From Trematomus loennbergii (Eukaryota > Chordata > Actinopteri > Perciformes > Nototheniidae), in NCBI GenBank assembly GCA_012861695.1, contig JAAOOA010000341.1:73501-137500 (forward strand): a DNA stretch of 64,000 nt, read 5' to 3'. A program made the translations under genes and the position numbers. Shown in pieces: positions 35,889 through 50,078 of the stretch (position 1 is the first letter of the stretch; every line of letters begins with the position of its first letter). Below the pieces are notes generated by a model. The model did no database searches. It was not told where the DNA came from and saw only the letters and a program-made list of their open reading frames with translations.

Positions 35889-37509
35889 ATCCAGTTCTTG
35901 GTTTGTTGTCTCAGTGATCAACGAGTATTCTGAAACTCAAAGGTACAGTACATATAAGTGGAATAAGAAAAACAAGCAAGATATCCATAAACAAAGCACT
36001 GTTTACTCCTGGTGTGAGTTTGTGTACCTGTGTGTGCAGTAATTCTAATTCAAGTGTTATCGTATGCGTTAGGATTTCTCTTCCTTTGAACTAATAGACC
36101 AAACCTTGCATTAGCATTTGCTCATCATTTACATTTTTGGGAGATCTCAAACCACTACGTTGGTTTGAATAATAATTTAACAGTTGGGCTGCTTTTAAGT
36201 GCCAAGAGAACACAGGAATGAAGTTGTGAGATATTTTGATCTTGTTCTCTTTAAGTTAAGTCAAAGGCTTTGTATTAAACGTGAAATATACAGCAGGTGA
36301 AACATGTATTCAGGCCTCTTTATCAGAATAAGGACATGAAAACAGAAATGCCAAATTGTAAAAAGGTGGACACTGTGACTGTTGCCATGGCAGAGTTATT
36401 CAGATAGGAGGGAAATATGGGATAGGTCTGTTTAGGTGTGCTGCAAACCATAGCGTGCACTCATTTGACTTGTGATGAGTTTCCTCCTAAGTCAAGTAAG
36501 AGCAGTCTTTGTTCTTGTTGTGCTGTTTTGAAATGTTCATGTAAATGTGATGTTAATATTCCGGGACTCTTCCTGTGCCACACAGCGACTGACCGAGTGC
36601 TCTGTACATGGCCTGGCTGGATCAGTCCGTAATCCTACTGTATTATGTATATTTATATTTAATATTTTACTTTAAACATGATCTGTGAAGCTAGATAATT
36701 ACCAGTTAAATAAGTGGTTGTTATCACTATCTTTTTTGTAGAAATCAGGGAGTAGTTTCAAATAATTCCACATCAAGTCGTTTAAAAATGTGTTTTGGTG
36801 TCCCACAGTGGCTTACAATTGGTCTTCTTTGTTTTGAGAAATCTTGTTTATGCACGGTTATTGCTATTTACTGATCGGAAAGTTGAGTGACAAAGTGTCA
36901 TAGCTAACATAATAATTCTTGCTACTGCCACAAAATCGTGTTTTGTGAGGTCTCAGAGACTTTTGGCCTTTTGACCACAATCAAAAGGTCAAAAATGTGA
37001 CAGAAATGGATTCATCCTTGAGTCCAAGTGGAAGATTGTGCAAGACTTGAATGAATTTCTCACGTTCTCCTGAGATATAGCCTTCACAGGAATGAAATAG
37101 CTGGATGGACAGACTCATAAGAATAGAGACAACAAAGAGATAATGTTTTTGACTTGTTGGCTGTTTCAGAATAAATCAACTATGTGACTGAAATTCAAAT
37201 AATTTTGACACACTTGAAATGTGGGGCTCAAATACAGCCAGAATGTTCTCTTAAAGCTGTTTGACATATGGTAACAAGCAATATCCGAACAAAAATATAA
37301 AAGATATAAACATTCAATAGTTCTCATTAGTGCATATTTTGGAATGGTACCTTTCTTTCCGTGTGTCAGACAGTCAACAAGGAAGTGTGTTCAACTTTTT
37401 TCCCTGTTACATGTAAATGATATTCTTCCCATCAATGGATCCTACAGTATATCCACCATGATAGACATCTTTGACATCTGAATTTCAATATTCAAATGTT
37501 TGTCCAAAG
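35887..37509. other. Intergenic flank between units 3 and 4, no gene seen
   Basis: Nearly identical to 9378-11019. Contains the uninterrupted L2 site near 37285. No exon was supported. Confidence 0.65.
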
Positions 37510-37608
37510 GTGGCTCAAAGAGAGCAGCGACCTCGTGGATATCTGAGTCTTCACCAGCACATCGAGAGAGACGGAGAGAGAAGCAGCTGACAGGACGACT
37601 CAGGAGAA
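37510..37608 (+). other. Putative untranslated exon 1 of lectin copy 4
   Basis: Same block as the other units, with donor gtaagtg at 37609. Confidence 0.45.
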
Positions 37609-38604
37609 GTAAGTGTGATTCTGTTCAGTCCTTTATTTTGTTTATGTTTGAGAAAGATATTCTCCTTCAGAATATTTTCCAAAGGGGAGGAACATTTAAT
37701 GAATCACATCTCAATCAGAAGTAATGAAATCTAAAACCCTATCATGTTCATTTATTCCCTTAAATCATTTGTTTCTCTTGAAATCAACTGGAATATTTTA
37801 TTTATTTGTTTCATTTTGAATCATAAACAAACAAAAAAATAATTTTACAAAAGTTGGCACTTTACCAAGAACGCTGGACATTTATAATGAAAACAAAACA
37901 TTTAGTCTGAGTCTAGTGGACATTTTTTGCCCTGAGTTTTACCTTTCAGGTTCATGTTAGGTTTTTAGAGATTTGTGGGCGATGTATGCAGCCTGTCCCG
38001 TAGACATTACTCAGGGCTGGAAAAAACACTATTTTCCTGCTTTAAAAAACGGTGGTAAATCTTAAATGTTTTATTGGAGACGATGTGTATACACAGCAAT
38101 CTCACTCTCAGTTCAAATAAACACAATATAATTAGGGTCTGAGACCTAGGTCGGCGAAGACCCTATTGAAATCGGTCGCACAGCGACCGATAAACCTGCG
38201 AAACACACCCAAAACAGGGAAAACGACCGGCAAAAGCACAGAAAAGGTTCGGAAATCATGACGGCAGATAGTCCGATCTCGGCCTCCGTTACGGGTTGTT
38301 TAGCTTCATTGTTGTTGAAAAGTGTTCCCCTTTCCCCATGTCTGTTGCTGTTGATTGTGTGGACCTGGTGCCCTGTGTTGTCTCCTCCCCCCTCACCTGT
38401 GTCCTGTTGGGTTAATTAGTGTGGGTATTTAGGCTCTGTGTTTCCTGTTTTGTTGAGGGGTGTATGAGATCCTTGTGGCTGATGACTGTGCTCATGTGAA
38501 CAGCGAGATTGAGGCTGTGTCATGTGCCCGTGAGTAATAAATGCCCACACCGGGTTGTATTTTGGACGTTCTGCCTCTGCCTCCTTGCTTGGTCGGGCTG
38601 CTCA

Positions 38605-39790
38605 ACGGTCAGCTTCACAATGACATCCCATAATTGGCGTAGAGCTGTTGAGGGCCGGACCATTAGCCATCATCTGAAGTGTGGTGCCGTTTGGACGATT
38701 TTCCGTTGAGTTACAACAACACTGGGTTTTTTGGCGAGGGATGCGTTGCCATGGAAACGGCATATGGTGAGATCTCAGATTTCACGTAGAGCTGTTGAGG
38801 CATGGACCGGTGATATAAAAGTGAAGATTGGGGGACGATGAGACCGTGTCCATTGGAGTTACAGCGACACTGTGTTTTATGGCGAGGGATGCGTTGCCAT
38901 GGAAATGGCATATGATGACATCCCATAATAGGCATAGAGCTGTTGAGGGCCGGACCATTAACTGTCATCTGAAGTCTGGTGCCGTTTGGAACCTTTTCCA
39001 TTGAGTTAAGACAACGTTGTGTTTTATGGCGAGGGATGCGTTGCCATGGAAACGGCATATGATGACATCCCATAATTGGCGTAGAGCTGTTGAGGGCCAG
39101 ACCATTAGCCATCATCTGAAGTCTGGTGCAGTTTGGACCATTTTCCATTGACTTAAGACAACATTGTGTTTTATGGCGAGGGATGCGTTGCCATGGAAAC
39201 GGCATACGGTGAGATCTCAGATTTCATGTAGAGCTGTTGAGACATGGACCGGTGATATAAAAGTGAAGATTGGGGGACAATGGGACCGTGTCCATTGGAG
39301 TTACAGCGACACCGTGTTTTATGGCGAGGGATCCCTCGCCGAGGAAACACGGTGTTGTCCTAACTCAATGGAAAAACTTCCAAACGGCACCAGACTTCAT
39401 ATGATGGCTAATGTCCCGGCCCTCAACAGCTCTACGTCAATTATGGGATGTCATCATATGCCGTTTCCATGGCAACAGATCCCTCGCCAAAAAACACGAA
39501 GTTCCGTTACTCCTATGAAAATCGTCCAAACGGCACCAGATTTCAGATGATGGCTAATGGTCCGGCCCTCAACAGCTCTACGCCAATTAGGGGATTTCAT
39601 CATATGCTGTTGCCATGGCGACAGATCCCTCGCCATGAAACACGGTGTTGTCCTAACTCAATGGAAAAACGTCCAAACGGTACTAGACTTCAGATGACAG
39701 TTAATGGTCCGGCCCTCAACAGCTCTACGCCAATTATGGGATGTCATCATATGCCGTTTCCATGGCAACGCATCACTCGCCATCAAACAC
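38605..39790. repeat. Inverted array of ~147-bp repeats forming a ~1.2-kb palindrome
   Basis: Counterpart of 12120-13300. The central GGCGAGGGATCCCTCGCC is at 39323-39340. Confidence 0.85.
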
Positions 39791-39792
39791 AA

Positions 39793-41290
39793 TTTCATTT
39801 AATTTCATTTCAAACTTTATTTATCCAGGTGTATCCCATTGAGATCATTGATCTCTTTTTCAAGGGAGACCTGCTCAAGTAGGTTCCACATGAAACATTA
39901 AAAACATAACAGAGCAACAAAAGGACATCATACAGTAGCATTACAGGGATTACAATTTACATAACTATCCACATGCACAGGTACCAACAGCTTCCGATTG
40001 AGTAGCATCCAACCGAGCTTTAAAAACATTTAGTGGCACCAGATTGCTCATTTTCCATTTTAATTGCAGACTATTCCAGGACAGTGGAGCTGCGCATCTA
40101 AATGCTATCTTCCCTAAGACAGTCCTAGCAGTTGGCACATTTAATAAAACCACAGCATGCGATCTCAGGCAGTAGCCACTTACAATTCGCCGTGAGATCA
40201 GGGAGCAGATGTAGGATGGAAGTTTCCCTAACATGGCTTTATATATAAAAATGTACCAGTGACTGAGCCTCCGTACAGTTAGCGAAGGCAAACCAGCCCT
40301 TGCATACAGGGTACAGTGATGGGTTAATGCTTTACAGTTTGTCACAAATCTCAGTGCACTGTGATACGCAGCATCTAACTTGACCAGAAATTGGCAGGTG
40401 CATTCATATAAATCAAATCACCATAGTCCAGCACAGGTAAAAAGGTCACAGTGAATAGCCTTTTTCTGGCCTCGAGCGAGAAACAGGACTTGTTCCTGTA
40501 GAAGAAACCTAGCCTAACCCTCAGTTTTTTAAGCAGGTTATTGACATGACGTTTAAAAGTGAGACAATCATCAAGCCAGATACCAAGGTATTTGTAACAG
40601 GCAACCACTTCAAGTTTTATTCCTTGCGTAGTTAAAATATCTAAAACAGGCTCTGGTGTCTTTTTTGCTTTTGAAAAGAGCATTACCTTGGTTTTATCAA
40701 CATTTAAAAGAAGCTTTAGTTCAGAGAGCTGAGTCTGAATAATGTTAAAAGCAGCTTGCAATTCAACAACAGCCTCCTTAATGGAGGGACGTGCACAGTA
40801 CATAACGGTATCGTCCGCATACAAATGTAAGGTTGCTCCATCGACATTTTCACCTAAACTATTGATGTAGATGGAGAATAAAAGTGGACCTAAAACAGAA
40901 CCTTGAGGAACACCATTAGTAATGTTTAACCACTCAGAAGACAGCCCATCAAAATGAACACATTGGGACCATTCAGAGAGGTAGTTCACAAACCACCCCA
41001 CTGCATGACTGGATATGCCAATACTGAGTAGCCTCTGCTTTAAGATGCGATGATCGACGGTATCAAACGCTTTGGAAAGGTCAATAAATAGAGCTGCACA
41101 GCTCTGCTTATTATCTAAAATACTCGCCACATCATTCACCACTTTCATTGTGGCAGTGATGGTGCTATGTTGCTTTCTGAAGCCTGACTGATGTTTAGAC
41201 AGGATGTCATTTGTAGATAAAAACACCTTTACCTGCTCACTCACTAGGCGTTCAAGAACCTTAGCCAGAACTGATAATTTAGAGATGGGC
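39793..41290 (-). mobile_element. 5'-truncated CR1/L2-type LINE, minus strand
   Basis: Same insertion as 13305-14805 but better preserved. One frame of 289 codons (41244 down to 40375) spans [56 protein letters not shown] and KYLGIWLDDCLTF. One frame change then leads to the C-terminal segment ending near 39965. The endonuclease half is missing, so it cannot move autonomously. Confidence 0.88.
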
Positions 41291-41805
41291 CTATAATTAT
41301 AATGTTACAATGTTTACGATACTGCTGTAACTCCCATCTACGTTGTCCGATCGACCTGAAACTTCCCACGTTTGCCAACGGCTGAGTCCTCGAGACATCT
41401 GCCTGACGTCGACATGCGGACAACAGCCTGCGGAGCGTCGAAGACCCGCTCAGCGCTGCTTACAGCTTTAATTTTCATTATAGTTAGTTTACCCATAATA
41501 AAGTAATGATCACACATCTTGAAATCGGGCTTATAAAAGCAACGATACACAATTTAATTAAGCTTTTATTTCAGTTTACTTCTCCGTTCCGGTTAAAGAA
41601 CCCATAAAGCCTCACCCACACCTAAAACATAGTGTATGCTTCTGATTGTAGGAGTAGGCTACATGTGAATAAATAAACAAAAAAATATAGAACCACAAAA
41701 ATATAATGGCCTTGACAAAAAAAACATAAAAAGTCAGTGTTGTTGTACGGCACTATACTGTTATTGTTTAGTTTCTAACTGGTGTTTGCATGTTTCATTC
41801 AAATA

Positions 41806-42020
41806 GTTCAAGGTTCAAGGCTTTTATTAGTCATACGTACTTAGCTACAGTGTAGTTATGACGATGAAAATCTTAGGTCACAGGCTCCTCCAACAGTGCA
41901 ACACAATAAAACTGAACAACTGAAAAAATAGTGCAAGTAAATACAAAAAGAAAAATTGTAAATTAGTGAAATAGTGCAATAAGAGTCTAGTGATTGGAAT
42001 ATGATATATTAGACTTTTTC
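41806..42020. repeat. Short retroposon-like insertion in intron 1
   Basis: Counterpart of 15306-15510. Confidence 0.5.
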
Positions 42021-42059
42021 ATGTGCTAAAAATACATTTTACGGTGTGTGCCTCGTATT

Positions 42060-42183
42060 ACGGAAAGGGACATGAAAAAAAAGAAAAAAGAGAGAGAAAA
42101 GATTCGGGATAACGGGTTAGTGTCTCGTGATCCGACTTTTTTCTCTCTCTTTTTAATTTATTTTGTCCCTTTAGGGGCTCCGT
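42060..42183. repeat. Foldback MITE upstream of lectin copy 4
   Basis: Ends ACGGAAAGGGACA and TGTCCCTTTAGGGGCTCCGT with the inner CGGGATAACG stem, as in units 2 and 5. Confidence 0.7.
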
Positions 42184-42390
42184 ATGTTACTGCTGGTGTT
42201 GCTCTAAATTTGCATTTTCTCTACATTTACATCTTCATTAAACTACTGCACAGAAGCGAGTGGTGCAGTCTGTGTTTGTGTTCATTTAACTGAAACATTA
42301 GGTGTTCAAAATAATTTAAATGTAACTGACATCATTTATAAGATTGATCAATGATCAATAACAATATTGCTTTCATCTAACAGAGCAAAG

Positions 42391-44444
42391 ATGCAGTGGA
42401 TTCAGTTCGTGCTGATTCTGATGGGTAAGTGGATCATCTTATCAGATTTGTAACTGATATCACATCTGGAGTCATGAAACAGCTCATAACAATAAAACGT
42501 GAAATAAGTGGCCTCAGAGCTCCATTAAGATGAAGGGGATGGTGTAAGAGGTGGGGGTGATTCTAGTACTCATGAGTTTGATTTAATGATCAGGTGCTTG
42601 TCATACTGTCAGCTCCATCACTGCAGAATGGTCTCTGTCTTTAGGTCAGTGTTCCTTCTTCACATGTCACCTCTATGAGTACCACTTCATTCAAGAGGGA
42701 AAGACCTGGGATGAAGCCCAGAGTTATTGCAGAGAGCATTTCACTGACCTGGCCACAGTGTCTGACATGAGAGACGTGGAGAGACTGACTAACTCTTCAC
42801 AGACTACAGGCGCCTGGATTGGACTGAGGAGCATCAATGAAAGAGATATTAAAGTGTGGCACTGGTCTCTGCCGGGGGAGAAGTACAATCCTACAGAATG
42901 TGATCCAGAATGTGCACCTGAATGGGTTACAAATGAGCCGAACAATGGAGGTGACAATCCTGAGAACTGTGTGGTGATGTATATACCTTGGAAAAGATGG
43001 TACGATGTCCATTGTTTTGATAGACGCAAGTTTATCTGCTACAATGGTGAGTATATGTCATTATTAACGCTATAAATCATATCATAGTGTGTAACAATAG
43101 TTGACAGATAACTCATGTGTTGTACACGTGTGTAGAGTTAAATTAAATTGAAAAATATTTTTGCTTTTCACCTTAAACATAACATTATTGGTAACTTTGA
43201 TACAATTCTACTTGTTTAAATACATTGTAATGGTAAAGTTAAGGGCTATTTTTTGATTATTCAATCTACATTATTATACCAAAAGTAAAATGTGTCTTTT
43301 CGTTCTCACAGAAACAGGGCAACAGAAATACTTTGTAATTGATGAACCAAAGTACTGGCTTCAGGCTCAGAGCTACTGCAGAGAAAATCACACTGACCTG
43401 GTCAGTGGACTTGAAAATATCAATTCAGTTGAATTCAACGATCAGCAAAGCTCTCCTGACTCCACAAATCCAGATAAGTTCTTGTGGATCGGCCTCTTCA
43501 GAGAGATCTGGAGCTGGTCAGATGAGAAGAATTTCTCTTTCAGACACTGGGATCCGGACTCATTTGAAGATGTAGCCTCAAAGACATGTGCTATGACTAA
43601 GCCAAATGGAAAATGGAGCTCCGACATCTGCACAGAGGAAAAACCCTTCTACTGCTATGACGGTGAGTTTTGCAAAAGTCTATAAGTAAAGTATTCTTAT
43701 TTCATGTCTTCAGTTATATATTTTTACATTCATGTTCAATATCCTTAGTTGTGAAAATATCTTAATATACACAGAATTAATGATCTGGATTCTGTCCTTA
43801 ATCTTACGATAGACTGTGAATATAATATTCTTACTACTTAAAGTTTGAATATCATTTAGTCATGTTTTTGTCCTTAAGACGCATCTTTTTAACCTGGCTT
43901 TTACACAAGGTGCCACGTCATTTCTGGCCTTATATTTCCTTACCATTGGTTTTTATTCCATTTGTATCTTATTTACTTCTTTTTTGTGGGGACTTTTATT
44001 TATTTAAAAAACACAAGGATTATTGTAAGAAAGGTTCTATATTATTACAGTTGAGAGTCTGCAATAAATAGTGTCCTAACAATTTTTTTTATCAATTTCA
44101 TTGCCAGACAAAGTGATCCTGATCAATGAGAGTAAGACTTGGGATGAGGCCCTGACTTACTGCAGAGAGAACCACCATGACCTGGTCTCCATCACTGACA
44201 GACACCAGCAGAGATGGGTCGAAAAGAGAGCCAAGATGGCCGACACTGAGTTCGTCTGGCTGGGAATGCGCTACACCTGCACTCTGGATCTGTGGTTCTG
44301 GGTCAATGATCGTCTGGTCTGCTATCACAACTGGGCCCAGACGAAATGGATGAGCAGTGTGGCATGGCTGCAGTCATGAAGAGAGATGGAAAGTGGTACA
44401 CAAAGGCTGACAATGAAAAGTTTCATTTCATCTGCGCTAAGTAA
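42391..44444 (+). CDS. Lectin copy 4: three-CTLD secreted C-type lectin, one base short of open
   Basis: Exons: 42391-42424, 42645-43046 (CTLD1, 402 bp), 43312-43662 (CTLD2, 351 bp), 44108-44444 (CTLD3, 337 bp). All junctions are phase 1. The product starts MQWIQFVLILMGQC, a hydrophobic signal-like head. CTLD1 has the canonical WIGL core and an EPN triplet (TNEPNNGGDNPENC), the mannose-type Ca2+ signature, with WYD where most family members have WND. CTLD2 has DPD in the EPN slot and WSSDIC. CTLD3 has neither motif. One A is missing at about 44339 (GCCCAGACG for GCCCAAGACG), so the frame as read stops at 44379 (352 residues). With the base, as in copy 3, the end would be ...HFICAK (374 residues). 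No membrane segment follows CTLD3, so secretion is inferred. Ligand and role are unknown. Confidence 0.88.
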
Positions 44445-44814
44445 ACCCATTGGTATATTTACTGCTACAAGCTACAAGGTTTATTGAATGGCTCTAGTTC
44501 AAATATAGAAATCACAACCTGAAGAGGGGAGAAACTAAATGACTAACAGATTACTAACTGAGGATTAGAAATTGAGAAAAAGGGGCGACACTATATTTAT
44601 CCTCTTAAAGTGTGAAACCTGTAATCTTCATTTGAATTGTTGTCTTTTATGTTTAAGAGAAAAAATATATAAAAGACAAATCTATAATGTTTTGCTTTTC
44701 AGAATTCTTTTACGTTTTGGTTGAAATTTGGAGATGGTTATAATATGTGTATCACTATTTTTGTCATATTTACCTTAATGGAGTTTTAACTGGATGTTTA
44801 ATTGTCTAAAACTG

Positions 44815-44820
44815 AATAAA
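44815..44820 (+). terminator. Candidate poly(A) signal of lectin copy 4
   Basis: AATAAA lies about 370 bp past the stop. The 3' UTR here lacks a segment of about 100 bp that units 1-3 have. Confidence 0.5.
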
Positions 44821-45041
44821 CGATCTGACCCAAAAACAAGGTGTGGTTCTTTCGTCCACTGGCTTTAAATAGTCATGTTTTACATTTACCTAGGAGGTGA
44901 TTATTTGACAGTAAACACATAATGTATGGGTATGTAATTGAAAAGCATTTCTCCATAGCTCTCATTCTTACAAATCAAACTACATAATAAGGACTGTGTC
45001 TGAGTTCACTGAGAGATGTAGTTCGTGATTTTTTTAGAGTG

Positions 45042-45390
45042 TGTTACGTTCCCTCCAAAATCTAGGGGTACGAAGGGGAGTAACAAAACACAGAACGACC
45101 AGCACGAGAAAAAAGAGAGGAAACTGATCTCTTTTTTCACACATGAGATTTAATCCAACAATAATATAGACAACCAGGTCCCACACAGAGACCCAAGACG
45201 ACGTGCTGCACCCATGCAGCCAGAGGAGAAAAGGGAGAGCGACTGCAGCCTTCCTCAGGTCCTATATGGAGGCCCTGATTGGGGATTTGGAGCACCTGGG
45301 AGAGAGGCTGCACCTGGGGACAATCAGGCTGCACCTGGGGAATCAGAGGGAGAGAGAGAAAGACACACACAAACACTACGGCACGTAACA
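45042..45390 (-). mobile_element. Solo LTR (probable Gypsy/ERV type)
   Basis: Counterpart of 18619-18966, at the same site with GTG on both sides. Confidence 0.65.
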
Positions 45391-48300
45391 GTGAATATGC
45401 AGCTTGTCAACACTAGAGGACGCAGTTGAACCAGCTCTTCTGTTGGTGCCTGCTGTCGTTGGGATGATAATAACACATGTATTTATATCTTTCAAACAAT
45501 TTAAAAAATAAATTTCTAATAAAACATTTGCTAAATTGAATTTATTCATTTGACAACTCAAATATTTTAATAACCATCTATGGCATGAGTTATTATTTTT
45601 TGGGGTAGAAATATCTGTGGTGATCTAGGGGGGCCCTAATGACATATCCATCATAATGTGTGGTCCTGTGGGTATCTGTGCAAGTGTGTGTGGTAATTCT
45701 AATGCAAGTGTTATCGTATGCTGAAGCATTTGGATTTCCTTATATTTGAACTAGTGGACCAAACCTGGCATTAGCCCATTCTCAAAGTTTGACTTTTTGT
45801 GAATATCAATTCAACAGTTGGGCTGCTTTTAAAGGTAGGGTAGGTAAGTTTGAGAAACCGGCTCGAGATACACTTTTTGTTATATTCCATGGAATGCTCT
45901 TAACATCCCGATAGCAATGAATATCTTAAGTGCTTTCAAATCAAATCAAATCAAATCAGTTTTATTTATAAAGCACATTTAAAAGCGATTTTTGGTCGAG
46001 CCAAAGTGCTGTACATGTAATAAAAACACATTACTACAATCACAATAAAAGACAATAAATTACAACAGATATATATAAAAAAAAAAAAATAAAAAACACA
46101 AGGAAAAGTCAGGAGTCGTGCTCCGCTCTAACTAGAAGGCCAGAGAGAAGAAGTGTGTTTTTAGTGTAGATTTAAAAACCCCTAGGGTCTGGGCCGACCT
46201 CACATGGAGGGGCAGAGTGTTCCAGAGCCTAGGGCCAGCTGCTGCGAAGGCTCGGTGCCCTCGGGTTTTAAGCCTGGTCTTGGGCACTACCAGCAGCAGC
46301 TGGTCAGCAGACCTTAAAGCTCTGGCTGGGGTGTAGCGCTGGAGGAGTTCAGCTATATAGGCCGGAGCCAGCCCATTTAGTGCTTTAAAAACAAATAAAA
46401 GGATTTTAAAATCAATTCTGAACCGAACTGGAAGCCAGTGTAGTGAGGCCAGAATAGGGGTGATGTGGTCACGCTTTTTGTGGCCAGTCAGCAAACGTGC
46501 AGCGCGTTTTGGACTAGCTGCAGGCGTTTAATTGAGGCCTGGTCCATACCCACATACAGAGCGTTGCAATAGTCCAGTCTCGAGGTTACAAAGGCGTTAA
46601 TAACCCTTTCTAAGTCATTAAAAGATAAATACGACTTGGTTTTGGCCAATAGTCTTATTTTAAAAAAGCAGGATTTGACTACGGTGCTGACCTGCTTGTC
46701 GAATTTAAAAGTGCTAGTGAAGGTCACTCCAAGGTTCATGACCGAGGGGAGGATGTTTTTTTTGAGAGAGCCCAGAATATCAACCGGAGAGGCTGGAGGT
46801 TGGGTCCAAAAAAGATGACCTCAGTCTTGCTCTCGTTGAGGTTGAGAAAGTTTTTGCTCAGCCAGGATTTTATCTCTGCTAAGCAGTCCATCAACTGCTG
46901 TAGTGAGTGTTTGACATTTGCTTTGAGAGGCAGATAGATCTGTACATCGTCGGCGTAGCAGTGGAAGGGAATATTATGTTTTGTGAGAATTGAACCTAGG
47001 GGCAGTATGTACAGTAGAAAAAGGATGGGGCCCAGAATCGAGCCTTGGGGAACCCCACAGGTAAGAGGGGCTTTGGCAGAGGAGAAGGCACCTAGCTGTA
47101 CGAGAAGCTACGGTCTGTCAGGTAGGACCTGAACCATGCAAGGGCAGAGCCTGTGATGCCAGCGGACTGTTCAAGCCGTGACAGCAGGATGCTATGGTCC
47201 ACAGTGTCAAAGGCAGCTGTCAGGTCTAACAGCACCAAGACAGCTGGGCTACCTGAGTCGGCGGCTAGGAGCAGATCATTAAAAACTCTTAAAAGGGCTG
47301 TTTCAGTGCTGTGCATGGGTTTGAAGCCAGACTGAAACTTTTCATGGATTCCATGGATGGTTAAAAAAGACTGCAGCTGGGCGTAGACTACTCGCTCCAG
47401 GGCTTTTGATAAAAAAGGTAGCTGGGAGATGGGCCTAAAATTTGCGAGAATGGAGGGGTCGAGATTTTTCTTTTTAAGTAGTGGCTTAACCACGGCATGT
47501 TTGAAGGCAGCTGGGACACATCCTGAGCTAAGAGAGGTGTTTAAAAGTAATAAAATACTTGCTCCAACTGAATAAAAACATCTCTGAGAAGGCGAGAGGG
47601 AATGCTGTCTGAGGTGCAGTTTGTCGGCCGCAGGTGCTTGACTACATCCGAGAGAGAAGAGAGGGATACAGGCTCAAAGTGGTCGAGGACAGCAGGGCAC
47701 AGAAAAGGAGCAGGATCTGGGGTAGCACTAGTGTGGGCTAGCCTAAGAGCAGATACTTTTCAATAAAAAATGTAAGAAACTTATCACAGAGAGTAGTCGA
47801 TGGGACAATAGAAGAAACATCACAGGGATTAATGATAGAGTTGAGGACATTAAAAAGAACCTGAGGTTTATGGCTGTTTTTGGAGATTAACAGAGAAATG
47901 TGCTCTGTTTTGGCTGCTTTGACTGCCGTCTGGTAGTCAGAAAGGCAAGCACGAAGGATTTCTAGGGAGACATGGAGTTTATCCTTTTTCCATTTTCTCT
48001 CTGCACGCCTGCAAGCGCGTCTGAGAGCACGAGTACAGTCATTGAGCCACGGCTCTGAGAGAACTTTGGTGCGTCTAAGCGTAAAAGGAGCAACAGAATC
48101 CAGTATTAGTGTGCATGTCGAGTCAAACATGGAGATAAGCTCATCAGCATTAAAAGCACAGTTCACATCTAATTTACAGATCGGAGAAGCATTAAAAACA
48201 TCAGAGAACTGTGAGGCAGTCAAGGGGTTAATCGAACGCAGACGACGCGCGGGGCACGTGATTCGACTCCTGCGGAAGGGATGGAGGTTGTAAACAGAAC

Positions 48301-48799
48301 CGGTAAATGGTCTGAGATACGCGTTGCTGCACATATTTCATCCACAGATACAGACAGTCCAAACGATAATACTAAGTCCAAAGTGTGTCCTTTTTCGTGT
48401 GTTGGGCCAGCCACGGACTGAACGAGACCAAAAGAATCAAGGAGATTTAAAAAGTCCCTAACCAGAGGTTTGGACTCGCAACACACATGGACATTGAAGT
48501 CTCCGGAGATCAAAACACGATCATATTTCACCATGATCCCGGACAGAAAGTCAGAAAAGTCATTTATGAAATCCTTATTGCACTTTGGCGGACGATACAC
48601 GACTGCGCAGAGTATAGGCGAGGCCGGGTTCAGTTCAAAAAGCTGCAACTCAAAGCTAGCATAGCTAGTTACAGGGTGAAGCAATCGGCATTGGAGGCTA
48701 GCTCTAAACACTGATGCTATGCCCCCACCATGGCCGGTGGCACGGGGGGAGCTGAAGAATGTACAGTCAGGAGGAAGAAGTTCAGAGAACGGTGTATTC

Positions 48800-50078
48800 T
48801 ATTTTAGTAAAAGGGGGAAAAGGATAGGATATACATCAGACAATATGTATGTGAGATTATTACGTTTTTAGGAGAAATGTATCAATTTAAAAATACTAGT
48901 TATGGTATTTTTTGTTTTGTTTTATTTGTTGCTTTTAAGAGAAATTGATACATTTAAAATAATCTAGCTTTGGTTATTTTTTGTTTTGTTATTTTGTTCC
49001 TTTTTTGTTTTATTTTTATTTTTGTTCTATTTTTTAATTTAATTTTTAATTTTTAATTTTTAATTTTAATTTTTTAAACCATATTTCCAGCAACTTAAGG
49101 GCTTGGTATGAGACTTCTCCACACAGGCTGCTGACGTCAAAAGGGGGACCCGAGAAACACAAGGCCAACACAGCAGATTACGTCTGGTTGGAGGGGACCT
49201 CCCATGCCGTCCGCCTAGATGGAAAGGGAGACAACTGGTACCACTGGAGCCAGTGTGCGGTCGGGAAAAACACCTGCGAGGACCCTAGACGACATCAGGA
49301 CAGAGTTGGCCCTCGTCGCGAGGACCCTAGACGACATCAGGAGAGATCTGGCCCTCGTCAAGGCAGTCGACCCAGGAGGCGCCATCAGCAGAAAGGAGGA
49401 GGAGGATCAGGACATCTCTCCAGCAGTCGACCCGGAAGCCGCCATCAGCGGGCCGGGGGAGGACAATCAGGCCACATCTCTCTAGCAAGCACCTCAGAAG
49501 CCGCCGTCAGCGGGCTGGGGGACGAAGATATGGCAAACCAAGACGGCACAGGGAACTCCATTTCCCGCTGAAACAGGTTGATATAGCCGGTGTGGAACTT
49601 TGTCTGAACAATCCATTTTTTTGAGGAACTTTCAACTTTATTTTTATATCCCACAATTTAAGGGATTGGTATATTTTTATTCTACAGAACTATGTGTTAC
49701 CAAAAGAGGGAAAAGTATGATAATGTCTTTTCTAATTTCTGTGGCTACTTTTATTGCCATTTTAGTGACATGTGGTTGTTGTTGTTGTGTGCCTTGTATC
49801 TGCTCATTGTGTGTTAAGACTCATCAGTTCCACCATTGAGGGAAGAGTAAAGATGACTCAGCTGACAAGGACTGTGCTTTTTAGACATATTTTATTCTCC
49901 CTCCACTGTCATAATAAGTTGTTGTTGTGGACTGTTCCTAAAGGTTTAAAGTGCTCTATATCCCAACTTCTGATGGGTTTATATAAATGTTGAGACAGAC
50001 ACAGTAAGAAGAAAATTGACAGTGGTAATGTTTCAAATGCTATATGTTGATCTCGTGAGGTGAGATCAAAAGAGGGAT
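48800..50078 (+). mobile_element. Internal remnant of an endogenous retrovirus (env 3' end)
   Basis: This sequence is absent from unit 2. An open segment at 49720-49839 encodes a hydrophobic span followed by a run of cysteines and SLCVKT, which resembles the membrane anchor and palmitoylated tail of fish retroviral envelope proteins. Upstream frames (49188-49571) are rich in DIRRDLALV-type repeats and could be a pol/env junction remnant, but that is uncertain. T-rich low-complexity sequence fills 48910-49078. A purine tract AAAAGAGGGA (about 50068-50077) directly precedes the LTR. The region is heavily deleted and non-functional, with no gag or protease recognised. Confidence 0.6.

Larger units (their letters stand above)
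38134..41469. mobile_element. 3.34-kb composite DNA-element insertion in intron 1 of lectin copy 4
   Basis: Counterpart of 11648-14981 with the same boundaries (TATAATT | AGGGTCTGAG and CAGCTTT | AATTTTC). It differs mainly by single-base indels. The shared insertion defines units 2 and 4 as one class. Confidence 0.7.

Noticed and set aside
48800..50078. Functional retroviral envelope gene
   Set aside because: Only a 3' scrap with low-complexity and frame breaks remains, with no gag, pol core or 5' LTR.
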